A stretch of DNA of 64,000 nucleotides, taken from Hydrogenophaga taeniospiralis. Lineage in GTDB: Bacteria > Pseudomonadota > Gammaproteobacteria > Burkholderiales > Burkholderiaceae_C. The notes under the pieces are model-generated. The model made no database searches and had not been told where the DNA came from. It saw only the letters and a program-made list of their open reading frames with translations. Positions 1 through 8,977 of this stretch are shown here, one piece after another. The translations under genes were made by a program, and so were the position numbers. Location of the stretch: the NCBI RefSeq assembly GCF_020510445.1, contig NZ_JAHBAG010000001.1, forward strand, positions 906,501 to 970,500, in the 5' to 3' direction. The first letter of the stretch is position 1; each line of letters begins with the position of its first letter.

Positions 1-111
1 TGAAGGGAGGGGCGCCGGAGCGCAAAGGCGCCTATTGTGAACCGCCGCAGCGGCCGCGTGTGTGTGGCATATCCATTGCTAGGCCTTCTCCAACCTCCAA
101 CCCGCTGCGCC

Positions 112-1314
112 ATGCCCGTCGAAGCCCCCTTCCTGCATCCGCGTCCGGTCGCCGCCGACGCCTGGCGCGACCCGCTGGCCCTGCTGCTGGCGTCCACCGG
201 CGAGGGCATCTACGGCGTGGACCTGGACGGCGCCTGCGTCTTCATCAATGAGGCGGGCGCGCGCATGATCGGCTACGAACCGCAGGAGCTGCTGGGGCTC
301 AACATGCACGGGCTGACCCACCACTCGCGCGCCGACGGCGGCCACTACCCCGAGGCCGAGTGCCCGATCTTCAACGCGTTTCGCCAGGGCCTGCCCTGCC
401 GCATCGACAGCGAGGTGTTCTGGCGCCGCGACGGCACGGCCTTTCCGGTGGAGTACTCCAGCCACCCCATCGTGGAAGACGGGCGGGTGCGCGGCGCGGT
501 GATCACCTTTGTGGACATCACCGAGCGCAAGCGCGCCGCCGACGCGCTGCGCCGCGCCAAGGACGAGCTTGAGGGCCGCGTGCGCGAGCGCACCCAGGCG
601 CTGGAGACCGCGCTGCGCCAGGTGCGCGAGCTCGCGGCCTGGTCCGAAACCGTGCGCGAGGACGAGCGCACGCGCATCGCGCGCGAGGTGCACGACGAGC
701 TGGGCAGCCTGCTGGTGGCGCTGAAGATGGACGTGAACTGGATGGACAAGCGCCTGTCCGAGCAGCAGCAGCGCAGCCCCGACGCGGCCGAAGACATGCG
801 CAGCCGCATGCGCTGCAAGTGCCAGAACATGAGCCGCCTGATCGAGAACGCGGTGGACAACGTGGGCCGCATCATCACCGACCTGCGCCCCAGCATCCTG
901 GACCACCAGGGCCTGTGGGCAGCGCTGGAGTGGCAGGCGCAGGAGTTCGTGGCCTCGGCCGAGCTGGCGCTGGACTGGCGCATGGCGGTGGACGAAAGCC
1001 TGGAACTGCCCGAGCCGCTGGCCATGGCGGTGTTCCGCATCTTCCAGGAAATGCTCAGCAACGTGGGGCGCCACGCGCGGGCGCGGCACCTGGGCGTGGC
1101 CATCGCGCGCAGCGGCGCGGAGCTGAGCCTGGCGGTGCAGGACGACGGCGTGGGCGCGCCCGCCCAGGCCTTCGAGGCGGCGGACGCCTACGGGGTGATG
1201 GGCATGCGCGAGCGCGCGCGGCACTTCGGCGGGCGCATCGACATCCACAGCGCACCAGGTCGGGGCACGCGCATGTGCCTCACGTTGGCGCTGCCCCCAG
1301 AAAACAGCCCATGA
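112..1314 (+). CDS. PAS-domain sensor histidine kinase (NarX/NreB-like, cytoplasmic)
   Basis: Soluble sensor kinase of about 400 residues. The N-terminal half is a PAS domain (roughly residues 25-140), followed by a short coiled linker. The HisKA_3 dimerisation box has the phospho-acceptor His in REVHDELG. The C-terminal HATPase_c domain carries DDGVGAP and the GVMGMRERA G-box. No transmembrane segment or signal peptide is visible, so it should sense an intracellular signal through PAS. It lies 61 bp upstream of a NarL-type response regulator, its likely partner, and both precede the cyanate operon. I chose the ATG at 112; a GTG at 37 is in frame but adds an unconserved-looking leader. The signal is unknown. 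Confidence 0.85.
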   Translation: MPVEAPFLHPRPVAADAWRDPLALLLASTGEGIYGVDLDGACVFINEAGARMIGYEPQELLGLNMHGLTHHSRADGGHYPEAECPIFNAFRQGLPCRIDSEVFWRRDGTAFPVEYSSHPIVEDGRVRGAVITFVDITERKRAADALRRAKDELEGRVRERTQALETALRQVRELAAWSETVREDERTRIAREVHDELGSLLVALKMDVNWMDKRLSEQQQRSPDAAEDMRSRMRCKCQNMSRLIENAVDNVGRIITDLRPSILDHQGLWAALEWQAQEFVASAELALDWRMAVDESLELPEPLAMAVFRIFQEMLSNVGRHARARHLGVAIARSGAELSLAVQDDGVGAPAQAFEAADAYGVMGMRERARHFGGRIDIHSAPGRGTRMCLTLALPPENSP

Positions 1315-1375
1315 ACACCGCGCCGGGCCGCTCCAGGCCAGCCCGCGCCGCGGTGCCCAACACAAAGGTGACCGA

Positions 1376-2059
1376 ATGAACGCAGAACCCACCGTGATCG
1401 TCGAGACCATCCGCGTGCTGATCGGTGACGACCACCGCATCGTGCGCGAAGGGCTCAAGCAGGTGCTGGCCGAGGCGCCCGACGTGCTGGTGGTGTCCGA
1501 GGCGCAGAGCGGCCCCGAGGTGCTGGCCCAGGTGGCCGCGCTGCAGGCGCGTGCCGGGATCGACCTGGTGCTGCTCGACATCGCCATGCCCGGCATCGAC
1601 GGGCTCGACGTGCTGCAGGCGCTCAAGCGCGAGCACCCCAGGTTGCCGGTGCTCATGCTCAGCACCTACCCCGAGAAACAGTACGCGGTGCGCTGCATCC
1701 GCATGGGCGCCTCGGGCTATCTCAACAAGAGCGCCGACCCCGACGACATGCTCGCCGCGGTGCGCAAGGTGGCCGCCGGCGGGGTGTTCCTCACGCAGGC
1801 CACGGCCGAGGCGCTGGCCGCCGCCGTGGGCCAGGCCGGTGCCCAGGCCGGGCCCGAAGCGCTCTCGCACCGCGAACACCAGGTCTACCGCCTGCTCACG
1901 CAAGGGCAGACCGTGAGCGAAATTGGTGCGCAGCTCGGGTTGGCGCCCAACACGGTGAGCACCTACCGGGCGCGCATCCTGGAAAAGACCGGCACCAAGA
2001 ACGATGTGGAGCTCGCGCTGTACGCCGAGCGCCACGCGCGCTCGCCCAAAACGCCCTGA
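1376..2059 (+). CDS. NarL/FixJ-family response regulator
   Basis: Two-domain DNA-binding response regulator of 227 residues. The receiver domain has the acidic pair in IGDDHRIV, the phospho-acceptor Asp in VLLDIAMPG, the conserved Ser in MLSTYPE and a Lys in YLNKSA. The C-terminal LuxR-type helix-turn-helix includes LSHREHQVYRLL and the recognition region around APNTVSTYRARI. It is the probable partner of the kinase just upstream. A perfect inverted repeat begins 13 bp after its stop and precedes the cyanate operon, so control of that operon is a reasonable inference. Confidence 0.92.
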   Translation: MNAEPTVIVETIRVLIGDDHRIVREGLKQVLAEAPDVLVVSEAQSGPEVLAQVAALQARAGIDLVLLDIAMPGIDGLDVLQALKREHPRLPVLMLSTYPEKQYAVRCIRMGASGYLNKSADPDDMLAAVRKVAAGGVFLTQATAEALAAAVGQAGAQAGPEALSHREHQVYRLLTQGQTVSEIGAQLGLAPNTVSTYRARILEKTGTKNDVELALYAERHARSPKTP

Positions 2060-2071
2060 AACGGCCGCTCT

Positions 2072-2089
2072 TGTAGGGCTGGCCCTACA
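2072..2089. promoter_or_regulatory. 18-bp dyad TGTAGGGC-TG-GCCCTACA, candidate operator
   Basis: Perfect 8-bp arms separated by 2 bp lie between the response-regulator gene and the cyanate ABC operon, 117 bp upstream of the substrate-binding-protein start. No T-tract follows, so an intrinsic terminator is less likely than a dimeric regulator site. The neighbouring NarL-type regulator is the obvious candidate ligand; this is inference. Confidence 0.45.
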
Positions 2090-2205
2090 TCGAGTCGGTG
2101 CGGCGTCTGCGAAATGCGGCAAGGGGCGGCGATCGGCCCCGTCTGGCATGGGTTCTGGCCCGTCGCTTGCAATGCACACCCCGTCATCAACTCACGAGGT
2201 GCGCC

Positions 2206-3612
2206 ATGTCCGAATTCTTCGATCCCTACAACGCCGATCGACCGCTCATGATGAAGTGCAGCTGTGGGCGCGACCACAGCGTGGCCGACCACCACGCCGA
2301 GGTGGCGGCCGACAGCGCGGCCATCGAGCTGCGCCGCCGCAGCGAGAGCGCCGAGTTCGAGGCCTACAGCAACGAGTTCATCGAAGCCACGCTGGTGAAG
2401 GCGCTGTTCCCGCACGACGAAGAGCGCCGCCGCTTCCTGCGCGCGGTGGGCAAGGGAACGGCCATGGCGGCGATTGCCAGCGTGCTGCCGGTCGCCAGCA
2501 TGCAGGCCATGGCGCAGGAGAAGCAGGGCGCGCTGGAGAAGACCGACCTGAAGATCGGCTTCATCCCGATCACCTGCGCCACGCCGCTGATCATGGCGCA
2601 CCCGTTGGGCTTCTACCAGAAGCAGGGCCTGAACGTCTCGGTCACCAAGACCGCGGGCTGGGCGCTGGTGCGCGACAAGATGATCAACAAGGAATACGAC
2701 GCTTCGCACTTCCTCTCGCCCATGCCGCTGGCCATCAGCATGGGGCTGGGCAGCAACGCCACGCCGATGAACGTGGCCACGATCCAGAACATCAACGGCC
2801 AGGCCATCACGCTGGCCCTGAAACACAAGGACAACCGCGACCCGAAGAACTGGAAGGGCTTCAAGTTCGGCATCCCGTTCGACTACTCGATGCACAACTT
2901 CCTGCTGCGCTACTACCTGGCCGAGAACGGCCTGAACCCCGATACCGACGTGCAGCTGCGCGTGATCCCGCCGGCCGAGATGGTGGCCAACCTGCGCGCC
3001 GGCAACATCGACGGCTTCCTCGGCCCCGATCCCTTCAACCAGCGCGCGGTGTTTGACGAGGTGGGTTTCATCCACGTGCTGACCAAGGACCTCTGGAACG
3101 GCCACCCCTGCTGCGCCTTCGGCACCAGCACCGAGTTCATCCAGAAGAACCCCAACACCTTCGCCGCGCTGTACCGCGCGGTGCTCACCGCCGCGGCCAT
3201 GGCGCGCCAGCCGAAGAACCGCGAACTCATCGCCAAGGTGATCGCGCCCAGCCAGTACCTGAACCAGCCGGAGGCCGTGTTGAACCAGGTGCTCAGCGGC
3301 AAGTTCGCCGACGGCCTGGGCAAGATCCAGAACGTGCCCGATCGCGCCGACTTCGACCCCATGCCCTGGCAGAGCATGGCCGTGTGGATGCTCACGCAGA
3401 TGAAGCGCTGGGGCTATGTGAAGGGGGATGTGAACTACCAGCAGATCGCCGAGAAGGTGTTCCTGATCACCGATGCGCGCAAGCACATGAAGGACCTGGG
3501 CATCGAGTTCAAGGCCGGCCCCACCTACGCCAAGCACACCATCATGGGCAAGGAGTTCGACCCCGCCAAGGCCGACGCGTATTTGAAGAGCTTCCCGATT
3601 TCGAAGGTTTGA
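2206..3612 (+). CDS. CmpA/NrtA-family ABC substrate-binding protein (cyanate/nitrate-type)
   Basis: Periplasmic binding protein of 468 residues in the nitrate/cyanate/bicarbonate family. A twin-arginine signal (RRRFLR at 74-79, hydrophobic run, AMA cleavage near 103) sits unusually far in, behind an extension of about 70 residues containing CSC at 18-20 and several His. The mature part has the family fold, with LKIGFIPITCATPLIMA near its start. It begins an operon with permease, ATPase and cyanase, so cyanate is the likely substrate. The start follows a GAGGTG-like ribosome site; a longer frame from 2098 exists but reads through the promoter region. Nitrate as substrate cannot be excluded. 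Confidence 0.85.
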   Translation: MSEFFDPYNADRPLMMKCSCGRDHSVADHHAEVAADSAAIELRRRSESAEFEAYSNEFIEATLVKALFPHDEERRRFLRAVGKGTAMAAIASVLPVASMQAMAQEKQGALEKTDLKIGFIPITCATPLIMAHPLGFYQKQGLNVSVTKTAGWALVRDKMINKEYDASHFLSPMPLAISMGLGSNATPMNVATIQNINGQAITLALKHKDNRDPKNWKGFKFGIPFDYSMHNFLLRYYLAENGLNPDTDVQLRVIPPAEMVANLRAGNIDGFLGPDPFNQRAVFDEVGFIHVLTKDLWNGHPCCAFGTSTEFIQKNPNTFAALYRAVLTAAAMARQPKNRELIAKVIAPSQYLNQPEAVLNQVLSGKFADGLGKIQNVPDRADFDPMPWQSMAVWMLTQMKRWGYVKGDVNYQQIAEKVFLITDARKHMKDLGIEFKAGPTYAKHTIMGKEFDPAKADAYLKSFPISKV

Positions 3613-3613
3613 C

Positions 3614-4477
3614 ATGAAGACCACGAGCCTCAACCTGCGCGCGGCGGTGGTCTCGCTGCTGATCTTCGCGTGCTTCATCGGCGCCTGGCAGCTCGCGACC
3701 TCCGGGCCATCCATCGGCGGTTCTTCGGCCGGCATGACGGCCGAGGAGATCGAGTACGCCAAGATGATGGGCAAGGACCCGGGGACTGAAAAGAGCAGCG
3801 GCTTCCCGCCGCCCATCGAGGTGGCCAGGGCGAGCTGGGCGCACCTGTCCGACCCGTTCTACGACAAGGGGCCGAACGACAAGGGCATCGGCATCCAGCT
3901 CGCGCACTCGCTGGGCCGCGTCGGTCTCGGTTTCCTGCTGGCGATGGTGGTGGCGCTGCCGATGGGTTTCCTGATCGGCATGTCGCCGCTGATGCAGAAG
4001 GCCTTCAACCCTTTCGTGCAGGTGCTCAAACCCATCAGCCCCCTGGCCTGGATGCCGCTGGCGCTCTACACGCTGAAGGACTCCGACGTGAGTGGCATCT
4101 TCGTGATCTTCATCTGTTCGATCTGGCCGATGCTGATCAACACCGCCTTCGGTGTGGCCGGTGTCAAGCGCGAGTGGCTCAACGTGGCCAGCACGCTGGA
4201 GGTGAACCCGCTGCGCAAGGCTTTCCAGGTGATCCTGCCGGCCGCGGCGCCCACCATCCTCACCGGCATGCGCATCAGCATGGGCATCGCCTGGCTGGTG
4301 ATCGTGGCGGCCGAGATGCTGGTGGGCGGCACGGGCATCGGCTACTTCGTGTGGAACGAGTGGAACAACCTCTCGCTCACCAACGTGATCTTCGCCGTGC
4401 TGCTGATCGGCGTGGTCGGCATGTTGCTCGACCTGGTGTTTGCGCAACTGCAGAAGGCGGTGACCTATGTGGAGTGA
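3614..4477 (+). CDS. ABC transporter permease, NrtB/CynB-like
   Basis: Inner-membrane permease of 287 residues with an N-terminal membrane anchor and a binding-protein-dependent transport domain from about residue 95. The ATPase-docking EAA loop is recognisable around VASTLEVNPLRKAFQVILPA. It starts 1 bp after the binding-protein stop, and its own 3' end overlaps the longest frame of the ATPase gene. Together with neighbours it should import cyanate or a related anion. Confidence 0.88.
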   Translation: MKTTSLNLRAAVVSLLIFACFIGAWQLATSGPSIGGSSAGMTAEEIEYAKMMGKDPGTEKSSGFPPPIEVARASWAHLSDPFYDKGPNDKGIGIQLAHSLGRVGLGFLLAMVVALPMGFLIGMSPLMQKAFNPFVQVLKPISPLAWMPLALYTLKDSDVSGIFVIFICSIWPMLINTAFGVAGVKREWLNVASTLEVNPLRKAFQVILPAAAPTILTGMRISMGIAWLVIVAAEMLVGGTGIGYFVWNEWNNLSLTNVIFAVLLIGVVGMLLDLVFAQLQKAVTYVE

Positions 4478-4544
4478 CACCAGCGTGCGCGAGAGCGCGG
4501 TCCTCGCGGTTCCTGTGAACGACCCCATTCAAAAGGTTGCCCCG

Positions 4545-5339
4545 ATGTCCGGTTTCCTGAAAGTCGAACAGCTCGCCAAGGCCTACCAGGCGGACAATCC
4601 GGTGTTTGCCGACGTGTCTTTCGCCATCGACAAAGGCGAGTTCGTCTGCATCATCGGCCACAGCGGCTGCGGCAAGACCACCATCCTCAACGTGCTCGCG
4701 GGGCTGGACACCGCCACCAGCGGCCACTGTTTCATGGACGGCCGCGAGATCAACGGCCCCAGCCTGGAGCGCGGCGTGGTGTTCCAGAGCCACGCGCTCA
4801 TGCCCTGGCTCACCGTGCGGCAGAACATTGCCTTTGCCGTCAAGTCGCGCTGGCCTGAGTGGGACAAGACGCAGATCAATCAACAGGTGGAAAAGCACGT
4901 GGCCATGGTCGGCCTGCTGCCCGCCATCGACAAGAAGCCGAGCCAGCTCTCGGGCGGCATGAAGCAGCGCGTGGGCATCGCGCGTGCGTTTGCCATCCAG
5001 CCCAAGATGCTGCTGCTTGACGAGCCCTTCGGCGCGTTGGACGCACTCACGCGCGGCACCATCCAGGACGAGCTGATGGCCATCGTGCGCGAGACGCACC
5101 AGACCGTCTTCATGATCACGCACGACGTGGACGAAGCCATCCTGCTGGCCGACCGCATCCTGCTCATGACCAACGGCCAGGAGACCGAGCAGGGCTATGC
5201 GCCGGGCGGCATGGCCGAGGTGGTGGTCAACCCGCTGCCGCGCAGCCGCACGCGGGCGCAGCTGCACCACCTGGATGGCTACTACGACTTGCGCAACCAC
5301 ATCGTGGACTTTCTGGTTTCCCGAGCGAAAGCCCACTGA
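4545..5339 (+). CDS. ABC transporter ATP-binding protein, NrtD/CynD-like
   Basis: Cytoplasmic ATPase with Walker [11 protein letters not shown]-loop in [11 protein letters not shown], signature LSGGMKQR, Walker [12 protein letters not shown] and switch His in ITHDVDEA. It energises the upstream permease. I favour the ATG at 4545 (MSGFLKVE), where homology to ABC ATPases begins. An ATG at 4467 overlaps the permease stop and would add 26 residues of low-complexity leader, so it remains possible. Confidence 0.88.
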   Translation: MSGFLKVEQLAKAYQADNPVFADVSFAIDKGEFVCIIGHSGCGKTTILNVLAGLDTATSGHCFMDGREINGPSLERGVVFQSHALMPWLTVRQNIAFAVKSRWPEWDKTQINQQVEKHVAMVGLLPAIDKKPSQLSGGMKQRVGIARAFAIQPKMLLLDEPFGALDALTRGTIQDELMAIVRETHQTVFMITHDVDEAILLADRILLMTNGQETEQGYAPGGMAEVVVNPLPRSRTRAQLHHLDGYYDLRNHIVDFLVSRAKAH

Positions 5340-5380
5340 CGTTTTCTTTCCTTCACTTCCATCACTTCAAGAGGCAACAC

Positions 5381-5824
5381 ATGAGCCGACTCGACGTCAC
5401 CGAAAAAATCATCTCCACCAAAGTCAGCAAAGGCCTGAGCTGGGCCGACGTGGCCAAGAAGGTGGGCCAGTCCAAGGAATGGACGACGGCCCTGTGCCTG
5501 GGCCAGATGACCGCCACGCCGGCGCAGGCCAAGGCGCTGGGCAAGCTCTTCGGCCTGAGCGTCGAAGAGCAGAAGTGGTTGATGGTCGTGCCCTACAAGG
5601 GCTCGCTGCCCACCAGCGTGCCGACCGATCCGCTGATCTACCGCTTCTACGAACTGGTGAGCGTGTACGGCACCACCTTCAAGGAACTGATCCACGAAGA
5701 GTTCGGCGACGGCATCATGAGCGCGATCGACTTCAAGATGGACCTGCAGCGCCAGGCCGACCCGAACGGCGACCGCGTGAATATCGTGATGTCCGGGAAA
5801 TTCCTCCCCTACAAGCAGTACTGA
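5381..5824 (+). CDS. cynS: Cyanate hydratase (cyanase)
   Basis: Cyanase converts cyanate plus bicarbonate to ammonia and CO2. The 147-residue length fits the decameric family. An N-terminal helical HTH-like domain (about 1-75) is followed by the catalytic domain with Arg88, Glu91 and Ser114, equivalent to E. coli Arg96, Glu99 and Ser122. The motif [17 protein letters not shown] is diagnostic. It lies 41 bp after the transporter ATPase behind an AAGAGGC ribosome site, which assigns the transporter to cyanate. Its stop overlaps the next start by one base. Confidence 0.97.
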   Translation: MSRLDVTEKIISTKVSKGLSWADVAKKVGQSKEWTTALCLGQMTATPAQAKALGKLFGLSVEEQKWLMVVPYKGSLPTSVPTDPLIYRFYELVSVYGTTFKELIHEEFGDGIMSAIDFKMDLQRQADPNGDRVNIVMSGKFLPYKQY

Positions 5825-6291
5825 TGGACCCGCGCCCGCCGCTGCCACCCTTCACCGCCGAGACCGCCGCGCAAAAGGTGCGCGGGGCCGAGGACGCGTG
5901 GAATTCGCGAGACCCTGACCGTGTGGTCAAGGTCTACACCGAGGACACGCGCTGGCGCAACCGCGCGGAGTTCCCGGTGGGCCGGGCCGAGGTGCACGCC
6001 TTCCTGGTGCGCAAGTGGGCGAAGGAACTCGACTACCGGCTCATCAAGGAGCTGTGGGCCTTTGGCGGCAACCGCATCGCGGTCCGCTTCGTCTACGAAT
6101 GGCGCGACGATTCGGGGCAGTGGTTCCGCTCGCACGGCAACGAGAACTGGCAGTTCAACGAACTGGGCTACATGGAGCAGCGCCACGCCAGCATCAACGA
6201 CCGCCCGATCCATGAGAGTGAGCGCTTGTTTCACTGGCCATTGGGGCGCCGCCCCGACGATCACCCCGGGTTGACCGAGCTGGGTCTTTGA
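5824..6291 (+). CDS. DUF1348 / NTF2-like protein
   Basis: Protein of 155 residues of the SnoaL/NTF2-like fold, DUF1348 branch, recognised from its Trp-rich core ([33 protein letters not shown]). Family members are small cone-shaped proteins without a single known reaction. The start codon shares one base with the cynS stop (TGATG), so translation is coupled and the gene is the last in the cyanate operon. A role in cyanate or cyanide handling is only inferred from position. Confidence 0.85.
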   Translation: MDPRPPLPPFTAETAAQKVRGAEDAWNSRDPDRVVKVYTEDTRWRNRAEFPVGRAEVHAFLVRKWAKELDYRLIKELWAFGGNRIAVRFVYEWRDDSGQWFRSHGNENWQFNELGYMEQRHASINDRPIHESERLFHWPLGRRPDDHPGLTELGL

Positions 6292-6347
6292 TGGCGCGCT
6301 GCGCTGGCGGGATGCACGGAAGCATCGGGGCACTGCCAGCACGGGTC

Positions 6348-6743
6348 TTAACGAGCAGCCGATTTGGGGAACAGCACCACGCCCGGCAAGCCTTTGAAAT
6401 GCGCGTCGCAGGTCAACAGTTCGGCGCCGTGTTGCACGGCAGTGGCGTAGACGATGGCGTCGGCTGTGGCGAGTTTGTGCTGGCGGTGCAGATCGGCTGC
6501 GAGCAGCGCCGTCGCCGTGTCCAGTGATGCCACCCGGCATTTCAGGGTGTAGGCGATCACCTGATCGGCTTGCGCTTCACCGAGCTCGCGCCACAGCCAT
6601 TTGGACAGCTCCAGCTGCACGATGGTGGGCACGATGCAGAGGGCCTTGTCGGGAAACTCTTTGGCCAGTTTTTTCCCAACGGACGAAGCCACCAGCCACT
6701 CGATCCACGCCGAGGTATCGACCACGCGCAAGGGTGCCGCCAT
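6348..6743 (-). CDS. PIN-domain toxin, VapC-like
   Basis: PIN-fold ribonuclease of 131 residues. Acidic residues match the active-site set: Asp9 in VVDTSAW, Glu45 in VQLELSK, Asp95 in TADAIVYA and Asp113 in TCDAHF. VapC toxins cleave RNA, typically tRNA or rRNA. The start overlaps the stop of the upstream antitoxin by one base, which is typical of a toxin-antitoxin operon. It runs tail to tail with the cyanate operon. Confidence 0.9.
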   Translation of the reverse strand: MAAPLRVVDTSAWIEWLVASSVGKKLAKEFPDKALCIVPTIVQLELSKWLWRELGEAQADQVIAYTLKCRVASLDTATALLAADLHRQHKLATADAIVYATAVQHGAELLTCDAHFKGLPGVVLFPKSAAR

Positions 6744-6955
6744 CAGTAGCGGTCCTTGCGGTCGCGGTAGTCTTCTTTGCGCGCGCCTTTGGCGATGCCG
6801 GCCAGCTCTTCAAGCTGTGGCACCGGCATCATGAGAACGCCCTTGTCTTTGGGGATGAACACGAATTCCTGCCCGGCTTTCCAATGCAGTTCTTCGCGAA
6901 CGGCTTTGGGAATGGATATCTGGAACTTGCTGGAGAGGGTGGCGGTCGTCGGCAT
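6743..6955 (-). CDS. AbrB/SpoVT-fold antitoxin, VapB-like
   Basis: Antitoxin of 70 residues. The N-terminal swapped-hairpin AbrB domain has the motif SSKFQISIPKAVREEL, which binds the operon promoter as a dimer. The charged C-terminal tail (about 50-70) would wrap the PIN toxin. The one-base overlap with the toxin gene implies co-translation, and the complex normally autorepresses the operon. Confidence 0.9.
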   Translation of the reverse strand: MPTTATLSSKFQISIPKAVREELHWKAGQEFVFIPKDKGVLMMPVPQLEELAGIAKGARKEDYRDRKDRY

Positions 6956-7020
6956 TTTCTGGCTCTATCACGATCGATGGTGGTTTGGTAAGAATACTGC
7001 AAACACCCTTCAACGGAAAG

Positions 7021-7890
7021 TCAGCCGGGCAACGGAATCCACTCGTCCTTGTCGTCCGGCGGCAGCGCGATGCGGCCGGCGGCCCAGTCGGCCTTGGCCT
7101 GTTCGATGCGCTCTTTGCGCGAGGACACGAAGTTCCAGAAGATGTGGCGCTCGCCCAGCGGCTCGCCGCCGAAGAGCATAAGCGTGGCGGGTGTGTGCGC
7201 CGTGATGACGGCGTCCACGTCGTCGCTGAACACCAGCAGCTGGCCGGGCTGGTAGACCTCGCCCGCGTGCTCAATCTCGCCCTTGGCCACATACACCGCC
7301 TGCTCCTTGTGGCCACCGGGCAGGGCCTGGCGGGCGCCGGCCTGCCACTCGGTGTGCAGATAGAACAGGGGCGAGTGCGTGCGCACCGGGCTGGTCTGGC
7401 CGTAGGCGCTGCCGGCCACCAGGCGCATCCACACGCCGCCCGCTTCGATCACCGGCAGGGCGCTCGCGGGGTAGTGGGTGAAGGCCGGTTCGCATTCTTC
7501 GTCGGCCTCGGGCAGCGCCACCCAGAGCTGCATCAGCTCCAGCCCGCCGCCGGCATACGAGTCGGGGTGGGTGAAGCGCTCGCTGTGCGAGATGCCGCGC
7601 CCGGCCGTCATCCAGTTCACCTCGCCCGGGCGGATGATCTGCAGCGTGCCCAGGCTGTCGCGGTGCGTGATCTGGCCGCTGAGCAAATAGCTCACGGTGG
7701 ACAGGCCGATGTGCGGGTGCGGACGCACGTCGGCGGAGCGGTCGTAGTGCGGCGGCAGCGGCACTGGGCCGGCGTGGTCCAGGAAGACGAAGGGGCCGAC
7801 GTTGCGGCGCTTCGCGTAGGGCAGCACGCGCCGCACCAGCAGGCCGTGGCCGAGGTCGGCGGCGCGGGCGTTGATCACCATTTCCAGCAT
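7021..7890 (-). CDS. Pirin family protein (YhhW/quercetinase-like)
   Basis: Bicupin protein of 289 residues. Metal ligands are visible in VRPHPHIGLST and in GRGISHSERF, the HxH...H.E arrangement of pirins; the HSER variant resembles E. coli YhhW, which has quercetin 2,3-dioxygenase activity. Start chosen at 7890 because AAGGAGAG lies at good distance. The physiological substrate is unknown. A second pirin follows the same orientation just upstream, separated by an intergenic repeat. Confidence 0.9.
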   Translation of the reverse strand: MLEMVINARAADLGHGLLVRRVLPYAKRRNVGPFVFLDHAGPVPLPPHYDRSADVRPHPHIGLSTVSYLLSGQITHRDSLGTLQIIRPGEVNWMTAGRGISHSERFTHPDSYAGGGLELMQLWVALPEADEECEPAFTHYPASALPVIEAGGVWMRLVAGSAYGQTSPVRTHSPLFYLHTEWQAGARQALPGGHKEQAVYVAKGEIEHAGEVYQPGQLLVFSDDVDAVITAHTPATLMLFGGEPLGERHIFWNFVSSRKERIEQAKADWAAGRIALPPDDKDEWIPLPG

Positions 7891-7915
7891 CGATCTCTCC
7901 TTGACGTGATTTTCA

Positions 7916-7994
7916 CCAGGCACCCGCGGAACCGGCTTTGCCGGGCCGCCAGGTGCGCCCCCTGGGGGGTGACGCCGCAGGCGGCGCAGGGGGT
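7916..7994. repeat. Intergenic repeat family, copy A
   Basis: Copy of a family seen at eight places in this window. It combines a short purine/pyrimidine palindrome (CCCCCTGGGGGG), a GCCGC-rich hairpin and a CGGCTTTGCCGGGC hairpin. It lies between two pirin genes. Confidence 0.6.
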
Positions 7995-7995
7995 A

Positions 7996-8868
7996 TCACA
8001 ACTTGCCCATCCGGCCGCTCTGGAAATCCGCGAACGCCTGGTGGATTTCCTGCTGCGTGTTCATCACGAACGGTCCATAGCCCACCACCGGTTCGTCGAT
8101 CGGTTCGCCGGCCAGCCAGAGCAGGGTGGTGTCGGTCACGGCGGTGAGCGTCACGCCCTCGCCCGCGCGTTCGTAGACGATCATCTCGGCGTCGGTCGCT
8201 TCGGCGCCGCCTTGTGTTTTCACCCGGCCCTTGAGCACCAGCGGCACGGTGGTGTGGCCCTCAGGGGCCGGCAGGGTCACGGTGTGGCCGGCTTTGATTC
8301 GCACGTCCCACACCTGCATGGGCGTGAAGGTCCTGGCCGGGCCTTGCGCGCCGAGCAGCGAGCCCGCGATCAGGCGCGCCGTGCCGGCGCCCTGACCGTT
8401 CACGTCGGGCAGGTCCACCGTGGGCGTCTGCGCCGCGGCGATGCCCTGGTAGCCGGGCGGCGCCATCTTGTGGCGCGCGGGCAGGTTCACCCACAGCTGC
8501 ACCATCTGGAACGGCCCGCCGCTGCGGGCGAAGGCCTCACTGTGGAACTCCTCGTGCACGATGCCGGCGGCGGCCGTCATCCACTGCACATCGCCGGGGC
8601 CGATGGTGCCGCCCGCGCCTGTCGAGTCGCGGTGCGAGACCTCGCCGTCGTAGACGATGGTCACGGTCTCGAAGCCGCGGTGCGGGTGCGCGCCCACGCC
8701 GCGGCGTTTCGGGGTCGGGTCGAAGCTGGTGGGGCCGCCGAAATCGAGCAACAGAAAGGGTGAGAACGCGGCCGGGTTGTGGTCGTACGAAAAGATGCTG
8801 CGCACCGGAAAGCCGTCGCCGACCCAATGGCCGTGCGGGTTGCGCTGGATGTGGGACACGGATTTCAT
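7996..8868 (-). CDS. Pirin family protein
   Basis: Bicupin pirin of 290 residues. The Fe-binding set appears in GAHPHRGFET, GEVSHRD and AGIVHEEF, matching the canonical HxH/H/E order of human pirin. A GGAG ribosome site precedes the ATG. It is distinct in sequence from the adjacent pirin gene, so the pair is ancient paralogy rather than recent duplication. Function in bacteria is poorly defined. Confidence 0.9.
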   Translation of the reverse strand: MKSVSHIQRNPHGHWVGDGFPVRSIFSYDHNPAAFSPFLLLDFGGPTSFDPTPKRRGVGAHPHRGFETVTIVYDGEVSHRDSTGAGGTIGPGDVQWMTAAAGIVHEEFHSEAFARSGGPFQMVQLWVNLPARHKMAPPGYQGIAAAQTPTVDLPDVNGQGAGTARLIAGSLLGAQGPARTFTPMQVWDVRIKAGHTVTLPAPEGHTTVPLVLKGRVKTQGGAEATDAEMIVYERAGEGVTLTAVTDTTLLWLAGEPIDEPVVGYGPFVMNTQQEIHQAFADFQSGRMGKL

Positions 8869-8977
8869 CGTGGGGTCTCCTTTGGACAGGGATTGTCTGC
8901 CGAAGCGGTAAACCCAGCGAGCGCAGGGCAGTTACCCAGCACATGCCGAAGGCGGCGCGGGGGGGACAATACCCTTC

